From: Dama dama
Lineage: Eukaryota; Chordata; Mammalia; Artiodactyla; Cervidae
Assembly: GCF_033118175.1 (NCBI RefSeq)
Contig: NC_083685.1
Span: forward strand, 131,457,501-131,521,500
Length of the DNA: 64,000 bases
Direction of reading: 5' to 3'
Shown piece by piece: positions 22,601-34,649 of the stretch (the first letter of the stretch is position 1; each line of letters opens with the position of its first letter). The notes under the pieces were generated by a model, which ran no database searches, had not been told where the DNA came from, and saw nothing but the letters and a program-made list of their open reading frames with translations. The position numbers and the translations under genes are program-made.

Positions 22601-25600
22601 AGGACGTTAGCTTGCCCTTAAGAAGTGGGGTCAGGCGGCCGTCCTGTGTGAACACAGTGATCCACAGGGGGAGGTGGGCGGCCAGCCCTCTGAGTCGTCA
22701 CCCAGGCCCGTGGGGTCTGGCTCATGGGACAGTAAGTGAGGTCCCCCAGGTCTCACTCCGGAGGCCGCCCTCCTGCAGCGCCGAGCTGCTCTAGGAGGAG
22801 GGGGCGGTCTCCCCTCTCTGCTGCTCCTGCTGCCACTTCTGAGTGGAATTGCACCCCCCCACCCCAGCCTGGCTGGCACCTCTTGGCTCTCCGGGTCGGG
22901 TGTTTCCTTCTCTCTTCTGCCCAGTTGGCCCACGACCTTCAGGGCTTCAGCGGCTCCTCCGTGTTGAGATTGTCTGGCATTGGCCTTCGCCAGATCCTGA
23001 GGGCAGAGAGCGGGCCTCTGGCCCTCGAGCCCGGGGGGTCTGTTGCCTGATGGGCGCGTGTCCCCGCAGCCAGGGTGGGGCCCTTCAGGTGTGTAGGGCC
23101 CTCAAGTAGCTGGTCGTGTTCCGCCACGATCGCGTCCTAGACCCCGGATCTCTTGGAGACGGTCGGGATGCTCCCAGTAGTCGTGTGTTCTTCCAGTCAC
23201 ACCTCGCTGATCGGGTTTTGCTTCTGCAGATACGTATGTTTTAGCTAAAAAGACATTGCAAGGCTGGCACCAGCCAGTCCAAGGTGCGAGGAAAACACTG
23301 CGTGACTGCCACATGTGTTTTTCTCAGTCCTGGCGTTTTACCGGTTTTCACTGCGTAGGGCAGTCTTTTCAGTGGCGATGGCATGGAACCAGTCTTTGAG
23401 GAAACGGTGAATAATAATGGTGTGAAATCAGAAAAAGGAAGCAACTGCTTGCCCTTCATTGGTTTAAAAAAAACCGAAAAACAACTGGCTGTCTGAATGT
23501 AAAAACATCTCCTTACATTCCACAAGTAATAAGTCATGACTTAATGAGGCAAACTGTCTACAATTTAGTAATTTGTAGCATTTGCTGCAAGTAAATTCAT
23601 TAAGAAGGAGCACTGCTTGAATAAAGCCAATTCAGTTTCACAGAAAATTAAGGGGCAGCTTCCTTGTGCTTTGAGCTCTGCCAGCCACATGGAGACACGG
23701 CCATGGACAGTCCAGGGGCAGGCGCTAAAGAGATGCTGTTCCCTTGGGAGGAGCAGTTAAGGGTCCAAACAGGGCAGGGTTGATAAACACCACCAGAGAG
23801 GTGACCCCAGGGGGCTCTGGAGCCAGAGGGTAGGACGTGAGGTGCTGTTTGAGCTTGGTGTTGAAGAACTTGAACGTGGTCTCAAGAGCACTTGAGACGA
23901 GGAGCCCTGGGCGGGGGTGGGGTGGCAGCAGAGGGGCCAGTGTGAGATCTCAGAGGGCAGGTCTGCGGGGGAGAGTGGGGGGCAGGGGGAGGGCCGCGCC
24001 TGCTGGGGCCTGGACGCGCGACGGGCGGGGCTTTCTCCCGGATCTGGGGTCGCTGCCTCTCCCGGCTGCCGGTCGCTCTCCCCGCACACCCAGTACCTCT
24101 CATGTTCTCTCGTTCCCGCCTTCCATCCATCGTGCTCCTCTGCAGACCTTGTCTTATTTTAGACCAACCAGTGTGACTTTTTTTTTCCCCTCCTGCTTGC
24201 GTGGCTCAGCAGACCCTTTAACATAATAATTTCTTACTTGCAGTTTATTTCAGAGCTGAGGGATAGAAAAATATAATCGTAGTAGGTGTTGTAAATGCAG
24301 TGGTTTCCACTGTGCATGTATTGCTGACTCTCCGAAGGTTGGTCTGTGAGGCTTGCGCAGGAGGCAGACACATCCGAGTCAGGGGAGGGGGGGGCTCGGC
24401 CTTTTAAACGTGATTTTATCTTTGCATCTGGATTTTCCCAGAATAGACTTGCCTTCACAGAGCAGTTTTCTCGAGGCTTCATGGAGTTAGGGCAGGCTTT
24501 CTGGAAAGACTCCACGTCCAGCATCCTGTTGGACTCGAGGTGTCTGTTGAGCGAGACAGCCAGGTTAACAGGTGGTGGTGTTAAAAAGCCCCACAGGAAG
24601 GGGAGAGGGGAAGGAGGGCTTGGAGCCTTGCTGGCTCCTTACAGCCTAATGGGACCCGGGGGGAGTAGGTGACCCAGCCCGGGATGGGGCGCCTGACGTG
24701 CGTGATCCCGTTTAATCCCGTTTCATCAGAGACGCTGTGTGGGTGTGTTTGCTCGGGGGCTCACGCTCTTAACCACGATTCTGCTCTGCCCTCACGGTCA
24801 CTGTTACCCTCTGTGCCCAGCGGATTAGCTCTGGATATCCTTCACGGTACCTCGAGTAAGTCTCTTATAATCCTCGACGCCCAATAAATTCTAAAAAGAA
24901 GACGGTTCTCCTTGACATAAAATTGGTTTTACTCAGTGTGTGTCCACCGCGTAGAGCTATGAGTGGTTCACGCGCCTCGATCGTCTCACACTTATTCAAG
25001 CAGAAGTCTAGAGCTCACGCCAAGCCTCGCGTGAATGATAGGTGACACGCTGTTTAACAGGACCTGAGCCGTGGCTTTTCTTTGTGAGCTGAGCGTGGAC
25101 CGTCATGCAGCATCCATGCCCTTCCTGCTTCTATGTGGATGCATTTGAAGCAGCCAACTCACCTCTCCTGAGTGCCCAGAGAACTGTGCAGGGGACGTCT
25201 GTTACACGCGTCCATATCCTGGCTGGGGTATTGTGCACTTTTAAGTCAGCTTTATATAAGATCGTGGTGGTTATAAATTTGCCTCTGAAACCACCTTCAC
25301 TGATTGTCATCATCTTCCTACCTATGAAGAGCTCTGCATTTCTTGATTTAGAGTATTAAGGGCAACTCTCGTAATGACAGCCTTTTAGATGTTAACCCAG
25401 AGGGTCATTTTCATTCATAATGCAGCTGGACAGTCCTTCTGAAGCCAAAAGTTTTACAAGGTCTTCAAAACTGAAACCTGGATGGCTGTTGGTAGAAAAC
25501 TTTAAAGCAAGAGTAGTTGTTTCTGGGTAACCGTCCCTGCTAGGCTTTTTGTGACATGCACCTGCCTCGCTTATTAAAAATAAATCGCCTCTGTGTTCTC

Positions 25601-25966
25601 AACTTCAGGGCCTGGGCTGAGGGTAGAAGCTGATGTTGCAGCGTTCCTCCCTCCAGGGCTGACAGCGGCAGCTCACTGCCCCCCTGACCGCACTGAGTAT
25701 GCGTTAGTTATAGGGGGTTGGTCGCAGTAAGTGGTAGCCGTGGGTTTGAGGGGTGAAGTAGCAGGACTGGAAGAGAAGGGGAAGTGTGATGAGCGCCTGG
25801 TGGGCCGGCTGCTCTGAGCAGCACGTGCAGACCGAGTGTGTAGCCGGCCGGCCCCTCGGGCCAGCCTCCTTGAGGGGAGGGGAGACAGCAGACTCCTGTA
25901 GCTCTCGTGGGCATCTCTGGAGAGTCTAGAAATTACTGTTTGGGGCTCAGATCAAGTGTCCTGTGG
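22601..25966. other. Long stretch without recognised young repeats
   Basis: About 3.4 kb of mixed DNA, the longest stretch in the window without a Bov-tA, BovB or L1 copy. CpG content rises locally at about 23985-24090 (ggcctggacgcgcgacgggc). Frames on both strands overlap and none shows a recognisable domain. Confidence 0.45.
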
Positions 25967-26222
25967 GGGCATCCCTGGTGGTAGAGAACCCGCCTGCCAG
26001 TTCAGGAGACACAGGTTTGATCCCTGGGTCGGGAAGATTCCCTGGAGAGGGGATAGGCTACCCACTCCAGTATTCTTGCCTGGGGAACCTGATGGACAGG
26101 GGAGCCTGGGGGGCTATGTGAACCCCATGGACAGGGGACTGGGCTCTACAGTCCATGGATGGGGGGCCTGGGGGGCTACGTGGGGCCACAGAGGGTCGGA
26201 CACGATTGAGCACAGTGATTGA
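25967..26222 (+). mobile_element. Bov-tA-type SINE with internal tandem duplication
   Basis: Normal head and linker (gggtcgggaagattccctgg), then the Bov-A unit. The part around gatggacaggggagcctggg is repeated: ggacagggga at 26094 and 26130, and gcctggggggcta at 26104 and 26167. The copy is therefore about 50 bp longer than usual. Confidence 0.88.
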
Positions 26223-26911
26223 AGAGACTCCTAGGGCATCCACAGTCAGTTCTGAAGAAACGGTTCACATGAGAAATTTTAATTAAACCTTTACCTAAAT
26301 TATTCAATGATGGGAGAAGCACATTTGGGATTTTCATTCCGTGTTGGCCTTTACAGAGCAGTGAGTGTCATGTCAGAGTGATCTGTTCAGGGCGCTCTCT
26401 GCCCCTGCCCTCCAAAACTAAACTCTTCTGAAACGTTGCTTTCAGGGTGCCAAAAATTAAAGTGTGTACAGCAAACCTCAATTTGCAGACAATTAGGAAG
26501 CCTTATGTTTTCTGCAGGACCATACTGAGCTCACAGCGTCTGATTCCTTTAAAGGGAGCAGAGGGTCCCAGTGTTCTTTGTGGACGTCGATGTCAGGGGA
26601 GCAGAAAGAAAGAAACCCACTGTTCACAAGCGCCGGGCCCTCGGCCAGGAACTCCTCGGCCTGGAACGTGAGCTGGGAAGAGAGCGGCCGGTCACATTGG
26701 CAGAGAAGGGACTTCACGGAGGCTTGGTGCGCAGGTGAAAAATGACTGTCTGGATGCCAGGGCCACTCAGGAGAAACAGGGGTGTCGAAGGCATGCATAC
26801 CTCAACAGCAGTGAGAAGTGAATCTGACATTTGAGGACTTAGAGCTGAGGGTTTTGCTGTTTCAGTACCTTTCTGAACTCTGCTCTCAGTCCTGTAGAAT
26901 CTCTGCGTGAA
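26223..26911. other. Unassigned DNA
   Basis: About 690 bases. A 101-codon minus frame (26493-26798) is open but unrecognised. Confidence 0.4.
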
Positions 26912-27036
26912 GGTGTTAGGTGCTTAGTCTAATCGTGTCCAACTCTTTGTGACCCCATGGAACCCCATGAACCTCCTCTGTCTGTGGGATTCTCTAGGGA
27001 GGAATGCTGCAGTGGGTCGCCAGTCCGTCTCCAGTA
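26912..27036 (-). mobile_element. Partial Bov-tA SINE
   Basis: Antisense Bov-A unit (cgtgtccaactctttgtgac to gctgcagtgggtcgccagtc). The tRNA-like head is missing. Confidence 0.8.
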
Positions 27037-27849
27037 GATTCTGTTAAGCTTTGTCTGGACAGGGCCGGGGAGGGGTGGGGGATGGTCTCGAGCTCTGGGT
27101 TTCTCCCCTGGGTAAGGGACTTATTTGGATTAAGCAAATGTTGTCAGAACGAGGAGTTCTCGGTTTCTCCAGACCAGGTCGGGGCCTGAGCCGCGTCCTC
27201 CGTGGCCGCCCGGCACACCACGAGGCGAAGCCTGAACAGCCTCCTGGGTCAGTGCTGTGAGCTCCGCACTCCAGCCACGGCACCCGCTGTCCGTCCCAGG
27301 CCATTCTGCCAGAGCCTGTGTGGACGGTGGTGAAGCCCAGTTGGGTGATTCTTACCTTGTACTGAATCCCAGGACTTAGATTTTTGTAGCTGATGCAGCA
27401 TTTTGAAAATTCAGATTCAGTTCTTAACTATTCCAGGGATTTCTGGCATATTTTGTGGTTCTCATTCGTAATAAAAGGATAGAAAGGCTTCTTTATCTCA
27501 GGGGAGACACACGTGAACGCTACCTTTTAAAAACAGTAGGTTCTATGTAAATACAAAATCCGGTGATTGTCTTGAGCCTCCCGGGCAGTTAGTTGGTTTC
27601 AGAGTAAAGGCGGCAAGTGGAGGGCTGGGTCCTGCTCCCTGGTAAAGACCCCAACCGTCTTAACTCGGGAAGGACCCACAGTCTGCAGGTTCCAGCTGCC
27701 TCCTCTGTCGACTGGGAAAGTTTGTGCAGCTTGGCTTCGAGTCTTCCCTTCTCAGATGTCTTTTCTGGTCTGTCCTGGGACCGCTGACCGGCGCCTTCTC
27801 TGTGAGGCTGTGGGAGCGTGACTGGCAGACGTTGGGTCAGGGCTGTATT
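27037..27849. other. Unassigned DNA
   Basis: About 800 bases with no recognised feature. Confidence 0.4.
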
Positions 27850-28161
27850 TTTTTTTGTAATTTAAATTTATTTATTTTTGGCTGTGCTGGGTCTTTGTGG
27901 CTGTGTGGGCTTCTCTCCAGTTGCGGTGAGCAGGCTTCTCTCCAGTTTTGTGGCTTCTTATTGCAGTGGCTTCTCTTGCGGGGCGCGGGCTCCAGGGCGT
28001 GGGGGCCTCAGTGGTCTCGGCTCCTGAGCTCCGGAGTGCAGGCTCTGTGGGGCACACGGGCTTAGTTGCTCCGTGGCCTGTGGGGTCTTCAGGACCAGGG
28101 ATCGAACCTGTCTCCTGCATTGACTGGCAGATTCTTTACCACCGAGCCACCAGGAATGCCC
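27850..28161 (-). mobile_element. CHR-type (tRNA-derived cetartiodactyl) long SINE
   Basis: Antisense of the longer CHR-like SINE: ttatttttggctgtgctggg, a run of decayed gcttct(c)/gggct blocks, then ccagggatcgaacctgtctc and the antisense head accaccgagccaccaggaat. It explains the plus frame at 27724-28065. Confidence 0.8.
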
Positions 28162-29385
28162 TGTAATTCAGAAAATAGTTGATAATCTAGCTTTCACGAT
28201 TGATCAGAAACTCTTCCCAGGGAAGGTCGAGATGAACATGAACTGCTGGGGCTTCATCCCAGACTTGCTCCTTGAGGTTCTGCCTCTTCAGGAGTCGCTG
28301 TGACGAGACCCCTGTGACGAGGCGCAGGTGGTCTTGTACTTACGTAGGAAACCTTTGGGGAGGTGGTCCTCTGGCCCCCAGATTCCCATGCTTCCTGGGA
28401 GGTGGGATAACCCATGGGGGATTGATGCCCATGCAGGGGGCCCCTCCCCTCCCCTCCCCTTCCTCTTCAAGTCCCAAAGGCTGGCTGCAGCTGGGTGTCG
28501 AGCAAACGAAAAGCCATGGATGCCGAGATGAATGATTAATAATCTTGGATGTTTTGAACTTGGGGACCTTGTGGTGCCCACGTAGTCTCCAAGTATTTTC
28601 CACCTGCACCCCAGTCAGCCCAGTGTAGCTTAGCCGTCACCTGCGCTTTCTGGTGAACGTGGTGCTGGCCCCTGTTTTCCGGGAGGAGTTGGGGGGCAGC
28701 TCCCACGCGCAGGTCTCCCCCCTCCTTGGGCACCTCCCCTCCCTCCTGGGGCCCCACCGAGCCCCCAGGGCCGTCTGCTCCCATCCCCCCGAGAACCAGG
28801 CCGCTTGTAGGCGTCACCACCTGGCTTTGTTCTCCTTTGCCTTGTTCTCGTCTTATCACCAGTGAGCACATGTAATTCATCATCCAAACCAGGACCCTGG
28901 TGACAGGGAAGGGGCAACGCCGTTAATGACTGGGCTGGCACAGGCCATGCGGCCCCCCCGCTGTCGCCTGCGCCTGGTCAGAGCTCCGGGATGGTGCAGA
29001 CAGTCCTCCTCCCTCCTCATGCTTTGGCGCAGCGGTTTCTGAAACAGTGGATTGAATCCCTGGGTGCGCGTGGGGCAGGGCTGCTGAGTCCCTGAGGGCT
29101 GAGCTTCCAGGCTTCCCAGGTGAACATTGTGAGCTCGGTGCTCTGGAGACTCACTGAGTCCTCATGATGAGTCCAGGGAGCCTTCCTTGGTCACAGCGGA
29201 GGATGTGCTGTGTAGAGAAGCCCAGTGTTTGCCTGGAAGTGAATCGTAAGCAGCTGGAGGTGGGGTTCACACCCAGCGTCGAAGCTGCGAGCCGCTGTGC
29301 TCTGAGTGAACTCGTGCGGGGCGGGCTGAGGGGACACAGACCACGGCTGTCTGTCGCCGTGAGCGCTTTCCTGAATCTCGGGATC
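28162..29385. other. Unassigned DNA with a (CCCCT)n-like tract
   Basis: About 1.2 kb. Includes a short cccctcccct tract near 28441-28463. Overlapping frames on both strands in GC-rich DNA are not persuasive. Confidence 0.4.
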
Positions 29386-29586
29386 TCAGCTTCCCTGGCG
29401 GCTCAACTGGTAAAGAATCTGCCTGCAATGCAGGAGGCGCCAGTTCGATTCCTGGGTCTGGGAGAAAGGATAGGCTACCCACTCCAGTACTCTTGCCTGG
29501 AGGATTCCATGGACAGAGGAGCCTGGCTGTCTACAGTTCATGGGGTCACAAAGAGTCGGATATGACGGAGCGACTTTCACTTCACA
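29386..29586 (+). mobile_element. Bov-tA-type SINE
   Basis: Head (ttccctggcggctcaactgg), shortened linker and Bov-A unit through aaagagtcggatatgacgga, ending with the typical ctttcacttcac. Confidence 0.95.
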
Positions 29587-29961
29587 CTTGCACTTTCAGT
29601 TAGACTCACAGATAGAAACAAATTATTTTCTGTTTATCTCCAACAAAGGAAGACGGACTTGATTATAGGGTTATAGAAGATGAGTACCAAACAAAAGGTA
29701 CGATTATGCATTTGTTCTCTCCAAGTCCCCCCATCTTTAAAAATAACCACATTTTAATCCCATGAAGAGGTGATCCCTTAGCATCAACGATGAAGTCAGA
29801 ATTCTCATCCCCTGATCACACTGCCTGCCCTGCCCTGTACTCACCAGCAAGGTTAGGATTGGAGGGTGAAGAAGACTGACTCCACATGAGACCGCTTTTG
29901 AAAGGATCTTCCTCCGTGGGACCTGGTGCTGGGCTTTGAGCCTGGGAGACAGACTTGCCTG
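29587..29961. other. Unassigned DNA
   Basis: About 375 bases with no recognised feature. Confidence 0.4.
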
Positions 29962-30170
29962 GTGCTGAGGGTGCGGCTCTGGACTCAGACTGGCCAGGTT
30001 CAGTCCTAGCTCTTCCACCTCTGACTTGGGTCTCAGGCAGATCAAGCCGCCCCCTCTTCCTCTGCTGCTGCTTCTGTGAGATACAGATAATACCACAAAG
30101 CATGCTGATTGTTGAAGCAGTTAAATCAGTATATGGAGCCCTTAGAATAGGGCCTGGTGATAGAGCAACA
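29962..30170 (+). mobile_element. MIR SINE
   Basis: Sense MIR order: tctggactcagactggccag, ttcagtcctagctcttccac, then agatacagataataccacaa and a cttagaatagggcctggtga end. Nearly full length and diverged. Confidence 0.75.
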
Positions 30171-30424
30171 TTGTAACCCCTTTATCTGTCATTTATATGC
30201 TGCCTTTTAAAAGGCCGCTGGATGATACAGTAGAACAGAGTTACCATCTGGTGGTCCAGGCCTTTGGGACCCAGGGCAGTACTGCCTAAAAACCAGATGG
30301 TGGGTTTTCTGCTTACAGGCGCTTCTGGGGGCACAAGGCAGTCTCTTGAAACTGCCTGCCTGAGGCCAGGCACGCAACAGGCATCTGATACTTTTTGTCA
30401 AATTCAGCTGACTTTTAAAATGTA
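30171..30424. other. Unassigned DNA
   Basis: About 250 bases. The 3' part carries the left copy of the SINE's target-site duplication. Confidence 0.4.
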
Positions 30425-30629
30425 TAGTGGTTCAGTTGTGTCTGACTCTTTGCAACCCCATGGACTGTATTAGCCCGCCAGGCTCCTCTGTCCATGGGGT
30501 TCTCCAGGCAAGAATACTGGAGTGGGTTGCCATTTCCTTCTCCAGGGGATCTTCCTGATCCAGGGATCGAACTCACATCCCCTGTGTTGGCAGATTGATT
30601 CTTTTCCACTGAGCCACCAGGAAGCCCTT
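30425..30629 (-). mobile_element. Bov-tA-type SINE with target-site duplication
   Basis: Full antisense copy (ttcagttgtgtctgactctt to actgagccaccaggaagccc). The flanks carry cttttaaaatg (just left) and ctttaaaatg (just right), a one-base-different target-site duplication, so both boundaries are well placed. Confidence 0.95.
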
Positions 30630-30888
30630 TAAAATGCCTTGTGTGTAAACATGAGAGAAAGGAGTTGCACCCAGTGGCTGCAGCCGAAGAGAAGAGAAGG
30701 TGGATGGAGGCTGGGTGTCGGGAACTGCTTCTGCATCACTCGAAGGTCCCACCCGCTGGGCCCTGCTGCGTCTGAGAATCTCCTGGAGCCTCGCTTAGAA
30801 GCGCAGCCCCAGCCTGAGGCTCTGACCCGTGGGGCTTGGGGGTGCCCTTCGAGGCAGGTGCTCTGTGGACCAGACTCGGAGAAAAGCT

Positions 30889-31330
30889 TTATTTAGATTG
30901 TACTGGAGTGTAGTTCCCAGTGTGGTCTCTGCCGCAGAGGGTGCCTCAGCCGCACGTGTGCACGTGGCCCCTCTCTTTCGGGCTCCCTGCCGTGTGGGTC
31001 ACCCGGAGCGCTGCGGGGAGTCCCGGCACTCTGCGGTGCGTTCTTGTCAGTCATCTGTTTATCCAGAGTCGCGTCTGTATGTTGATCCCGTCTCCCGATT
31101 CATCCTCCCCCCTTACCCCCTTGGTGTGCATAACGTTTGTTCTCTACATTTGTGTTTTTTTCACAGATAAACTCATCTATGCTGTTCTCTAGACTCCACA
31201 TTTGTATGTTAACATACGATATCTGTTTTTCTCTTTCTGGCTTATTTCACTCTGTGTGACAGTCTCTAGGTCCTTCCACGTCTCTACAAATGACCCAGCT
31301 TTGTTCCTTTTTATGGCCGAGCGCTGGTGA
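30889..31330 (-). mobile_element. L1 3' UTR fragment
   Basis: Antisense L1 tail (tttagattgtactggagtgt), a decayed C-rich middle, then tttctggcttatttcactct and ttccttttatggccgagcgc. Diverged from the younger copies at 5 and 39 kb. Confidence 0.7.
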
Positions 31331-31714
31331 ATTCTTTAAAACAGAGGCAGTGGTACATTTACAAACAGTTTGAGAGGTGGTGATGTTGGTTATGAAGAAT
31401 TTAAGAAACTTTTTAGCCGGATCTTTATGTTAGGTAGATTTATTAAGACATTCTGAAGTCACTAAATTTTGCTTTAAAAAAACCTCACAGCCCACGTTAC
31501 TTTAGCAGATGTCTGGACAGTTTCCCTAGAAAGTGACGGGCGGGTGAGCCACCCTGGCGAAGGGCAGGAAGGGGATGGATCAGTTCATGGCTCACACTCA
31601 GAGAAGACACAGAGCTACTGATGAGGACCCTGAAAAGGCAGAAGCCTGTCTGCAGTCTTGGGAGGATGATCGACACGTGGGTGAAGGAGGAGGCAGGTGA
31701 AGGAACGTCACGGT
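31331..31714. other. Unassigned DNA
   Basis: About 380 bases with no recognised feature. Confidence 0.4.
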
Positions 31715-31890
31715 GAACACGATAGCTGATGCTCCCTGAGGACTCACTGCCGGGCAGACACTTAGCAAGTGTCTTCACACTCAACCTGTAGTTTGCCGTC
31801 ACCCCTGTTTGCTGGTGGACGCGTGGCCCAGAGGGTCCCCGGCTCGGCGAGGTCACACGCCTGAAAGTGGCCCCCACGGCGCGTATGCCT
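31715..31890 (-). mobile_element. MIR SINE fragment
   Basis: Antisense MIR: gctccctgaggactcactgc, gggcagacacttagcaagtg, then a decayed middle and gcgaggtcacacgcctgaaa. Diverged. Confidence 0.6.
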
Positions 31891-32007
31891 TAACTGGCGT
31901 GTGATTCTGACTCTGCATGGATAGGTGCTTTTAAAGGGTCTATGAGGGTACACCCCAAAATGTCCGGGATGCCAAGTGGTGAGAACATGATTTTATTTTC
32001 CCGCTTC

Positions 32008-32125
32008 TCTTTGCTTTATATTGTTTCTGGCCGTGCCGTGAGGCTTGTGGGATCTTAGTTCCCCAACCAGGGCCCCCTGCAGTGGAAACTCGGAGTCCTG
32101 ACCACTGGATGGCCCAGGAATTCCT
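32008..32125 (-). mobile_element. CHR-2-type short SINE
   Basis: Antisense copy: tttctggccgtgccgtgagg, cttgtgggatcttagttccc, ccccctgcagtggaaactcg, then accactggatggcccaggaa. Structure matches the plus-strand copy at 56665-56790. Confidence 0.8.
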
Positions 32126-32520
32126 TCTCTGCTTCTCTTCATTCTCATCCTTCCCCACCCCCCGCCCCCAGCCACTAGTTTAATAAGAACACTGATGTAA
32201 ACCAGAAGCCTCCTAATGACTTTCTTAATGTGTAGAGTTGGTTATTGGTTATTGCCTTTCCCCTTCGGGAGTTTACATGGCGACCGCCACAGAAGCGGAA
32301 CCCAGTTCCTGCTGCAGCTGCCGGGAAGGTGCCATGGAAATACTTTCCTCCTGTCCTCCTGGTTTGTAGCATCAAGTGCTTGAGGCCTTAACGTAGGTCA
32401 GAAGCCAGATGAAATGGTCCTCAGGTTTTTAGCTTCTAATCGGTTAATCCCAGGCCCTGAGCAGCCTCGGTTCAAGGAGAGCAGAGAGGCGCTTCACCTG
32501 CTCCGCCTCCCCTCCCGCTG
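32126..32520. other. Unassigned DNA left of CpG patch
   Basis: About 395 bases with no recognised repeat. GC content rises to the right. Confidence 0.4.
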
Positions 32521-32760
32521 GCCTCGGCTTCATGCCCTCGACCCTCCCTGGCGGCGCTGCCCGGGCCGTTTCGGGGCGGGTGGGGGCTTTGCCGCTCGCG
32601 TGCTGCCTGGGGAGCCTTCCTCCGGGGCTTTCCCACCCGGCCCGCCTCCACCAGCCCTGCAGCGCTCAGCGCTGGACCAGCTTCCTTGCTCCGCGTCTGT
32701 GCCGCGTGGCGCCGAGGGCGGCTTCAGCGTCCCGTCGCGGGGGCGCTGAAGGGCCGGGCC
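32521..32760. promoter_or_regulatory. CpG-island-like patch
   Basis: I count about 29 CpG dinucleotides in 240 bases at high GC content, far above the surrounding DNA. The densest part is 32701-32760. CpG density of this kind usually marks a promoter or enhancer kept unmethylated. No first exon, TATA-like element or matching gene was recognised, so the regulatory role is inference. Confidence 0.5.
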
Positions 32761-33374
32761 TCTGAGGCTCACGGCCTGCTTCTCTGTCCTGGCCTCTTGC
32801 TCTGAAGCCTCGGCTGCCCCATGGTTTCCGTGGGATCAGCCCAGCCTCGGGGACCCCTGCTGTCTGATTTCCTCCTTCCTCCTCCAGCCCCCTCTGCCCC
32901 TCAGCCCCGCACTAATCAGTGAGTCCCGGTTTAGGCCCTGGGAGCCGGATCTCAGGGTCTGGGGGCGGGGGGAGGGTTGGACCGCGCAAGGACATCACGA
33001 CCGCCGTCTTCCTGAGCGTCCCGGCCTTTCTGGTTGAATCTCCGTTCCTCGGCACAGCCTCCAGGTGGGCCCCGGCCTCGTGGGGGCGACCGCCCTCGGG
33101 TGGGGAGGTTTGCGGGGCCCTGTTTCTCCTCTTGCTCTCTGTGCCTCTCAGGAGGCTGAGGCCGAGGAGCAGGAATTGTCCCAGGCCCACCGGTGCGTGA
33201 GCTGGCGTGTGCCAAGCCCGGGGACACAGGATCCCTTCTTACCACAGTCACTGTTCAGTGTGAGCGCATGAAGAGGGAGAGCTGAGAATCGTGGGTGGAC
33301 GCACAGGAGTTTTACCCAACATGTTTTAATGTGAAAGTTCTGGGTTTTTTTCCTCTGCCACACATGGTGTTTTT
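32761..33374. other. GC-rich DNA right of CpG patch
   Basis: About 610 bases. CpG remains moderately high to about 33230. No repeat or exon recognised. Confidence 0.4.
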
Positions 33375-33411
33375 AGGTAACAGGTTTTATTGGGATGTAG
33401 TTTGTATGCCA

Positions 33412-33608
33412 CAGGGCTTCCCTGCTAGCTCAGTGGTAAAGAACATGCCTGCCAATGTAGGTTTGATCGCTGGGTTGGGAAGAGCCCTTGGAGGAGGAAA
33501 TGGCTCCCCACTCCAGTATTCTTGCCTGGGAAATCCCATGGACAGAGGGGCCTGGCTGTCTATAATCCCTGGGGTTGCAAAGAGTCTGGCATGACTTAGG
33601 GACTAAAC
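33412..33608 (+). mobile_element. Bov-tA-type SINE nested in L1
   Basis: Head (gggcttccctgctagctcag), Bov-A unit (cccactccagtattcttgcc) and the tail gactaaac. The flanks share tatgcca (about 33406 and 33616), a probable short target-site duplication in the old L1. Confidence 0.93.
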
Positions 33609-33904
33609 AATTCATATGCCATAGAATTTATTCCTTTGAGGTACAGAGTTCGCTGGTTCTTAGTATATTCACAGAATTGTGCAGCTCTCTGCTCCAAATC
33701 TTAGAATGTTTTCATTGTCCACGTGCCTTACCAGGTCCCCCAGCCCCTGATGGCCAGGAGTCTGCTTTCTCTTTGGCTCTGCCTACTCTGGACACTTGAT
33801 ATAAGTGAAGTTGTGCAATAGGTGACCTTTTGTGTCTGGCATCTTTCACTTAGTGTAACGTTGTCAAGGTTCATCCATGTATCGGTGACAAGTGTCAGTT
33901 CTTC

Positions 33905-34275
33905 ATTCCTCTTAATTTGTTCAGTTGCTCAGTTGTGTCTGACTCTTTACGAACCCATGGACCACAGCACACCAGCTTCCCTGTCCTTCAGCATCTCCTG
34001 GAGCTTGCTCAAACTCATGTCCATTGAGTCGGTGATGCCATCCCACCATCTCATCCTCTGTCGTCCCCTTCTCCTCCCACCTTCAGTCTTTCCCAGCATC
34101 AGGGTCTTATAATTCCAATGCGTTGGCTCTTCACATCAGATGGCCAAAGTATTGGCATTTCAGCATCAGTCCTTCCAGTGAATATTCAGGGTTGATTTCC
34201 TTTAGGATGGACTGGTTTGATCTCCTTGCAGTCCAAGGGACTCTCAAGGTTCTTCTCCAACACCACAGTTCAAAA
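33905..34275 (-). mobile_element. BovB 3' end nested in L1
   Basis: Antisense BovB from ttgctcagttgtgtctgact to the accacagttcaaaa block. It interrupts the L1 between the pieces ending near 33900 and resuming near 34280. Confidence 0.93.
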
Positions 34276-34477
34276 TTTCTTTCCAGTGGTGCCACGTGGA
34301 AAGCCCCGTTCCTTTTTATGGCTCAGTAATATTCCCCTGTATGAATTACAGCACACTCCATTCACTGTTCATCAGTTGGTAGACTCTTGATGGTTCCTGC
34401 TTTTTCTCTCTTAGGAGTGATGCTGCTCTGAACACTCATGTACAAGTCTGTGTGTAGATGTCTTTTTCATCTCTCCC

Positions 34478-34649
34478 AGGTGTATGCCTGTGGGACTGGG
34501 TAATTCTATGGGTAACACCCAGGTATATGCCTGTGGGACTGGGTAAGTCTATGGGTAACACCCAGGTATACGCCTGTGGGACTGGGTAATTCTATGGGTA
34601 ACACCCAGGTATATGCCTGTGGGACTGGGTAATTCTATGGGTAACACCC
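34478..34649. repeat. 43-bp tandem repeat, four copies, inside L1
   Basis: The unit starts aggtgtatgcctgtgggact or aggtatatgcctgtgggact. Starts are at 34478, 34521, 34564 and 34607, an exact 43-bp spacing, with a partial fifth at 34650. Copies differ at only a few positions. The unit is itself L1 sequence, so the array grew in place within the old element. Confidence 0.97.
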
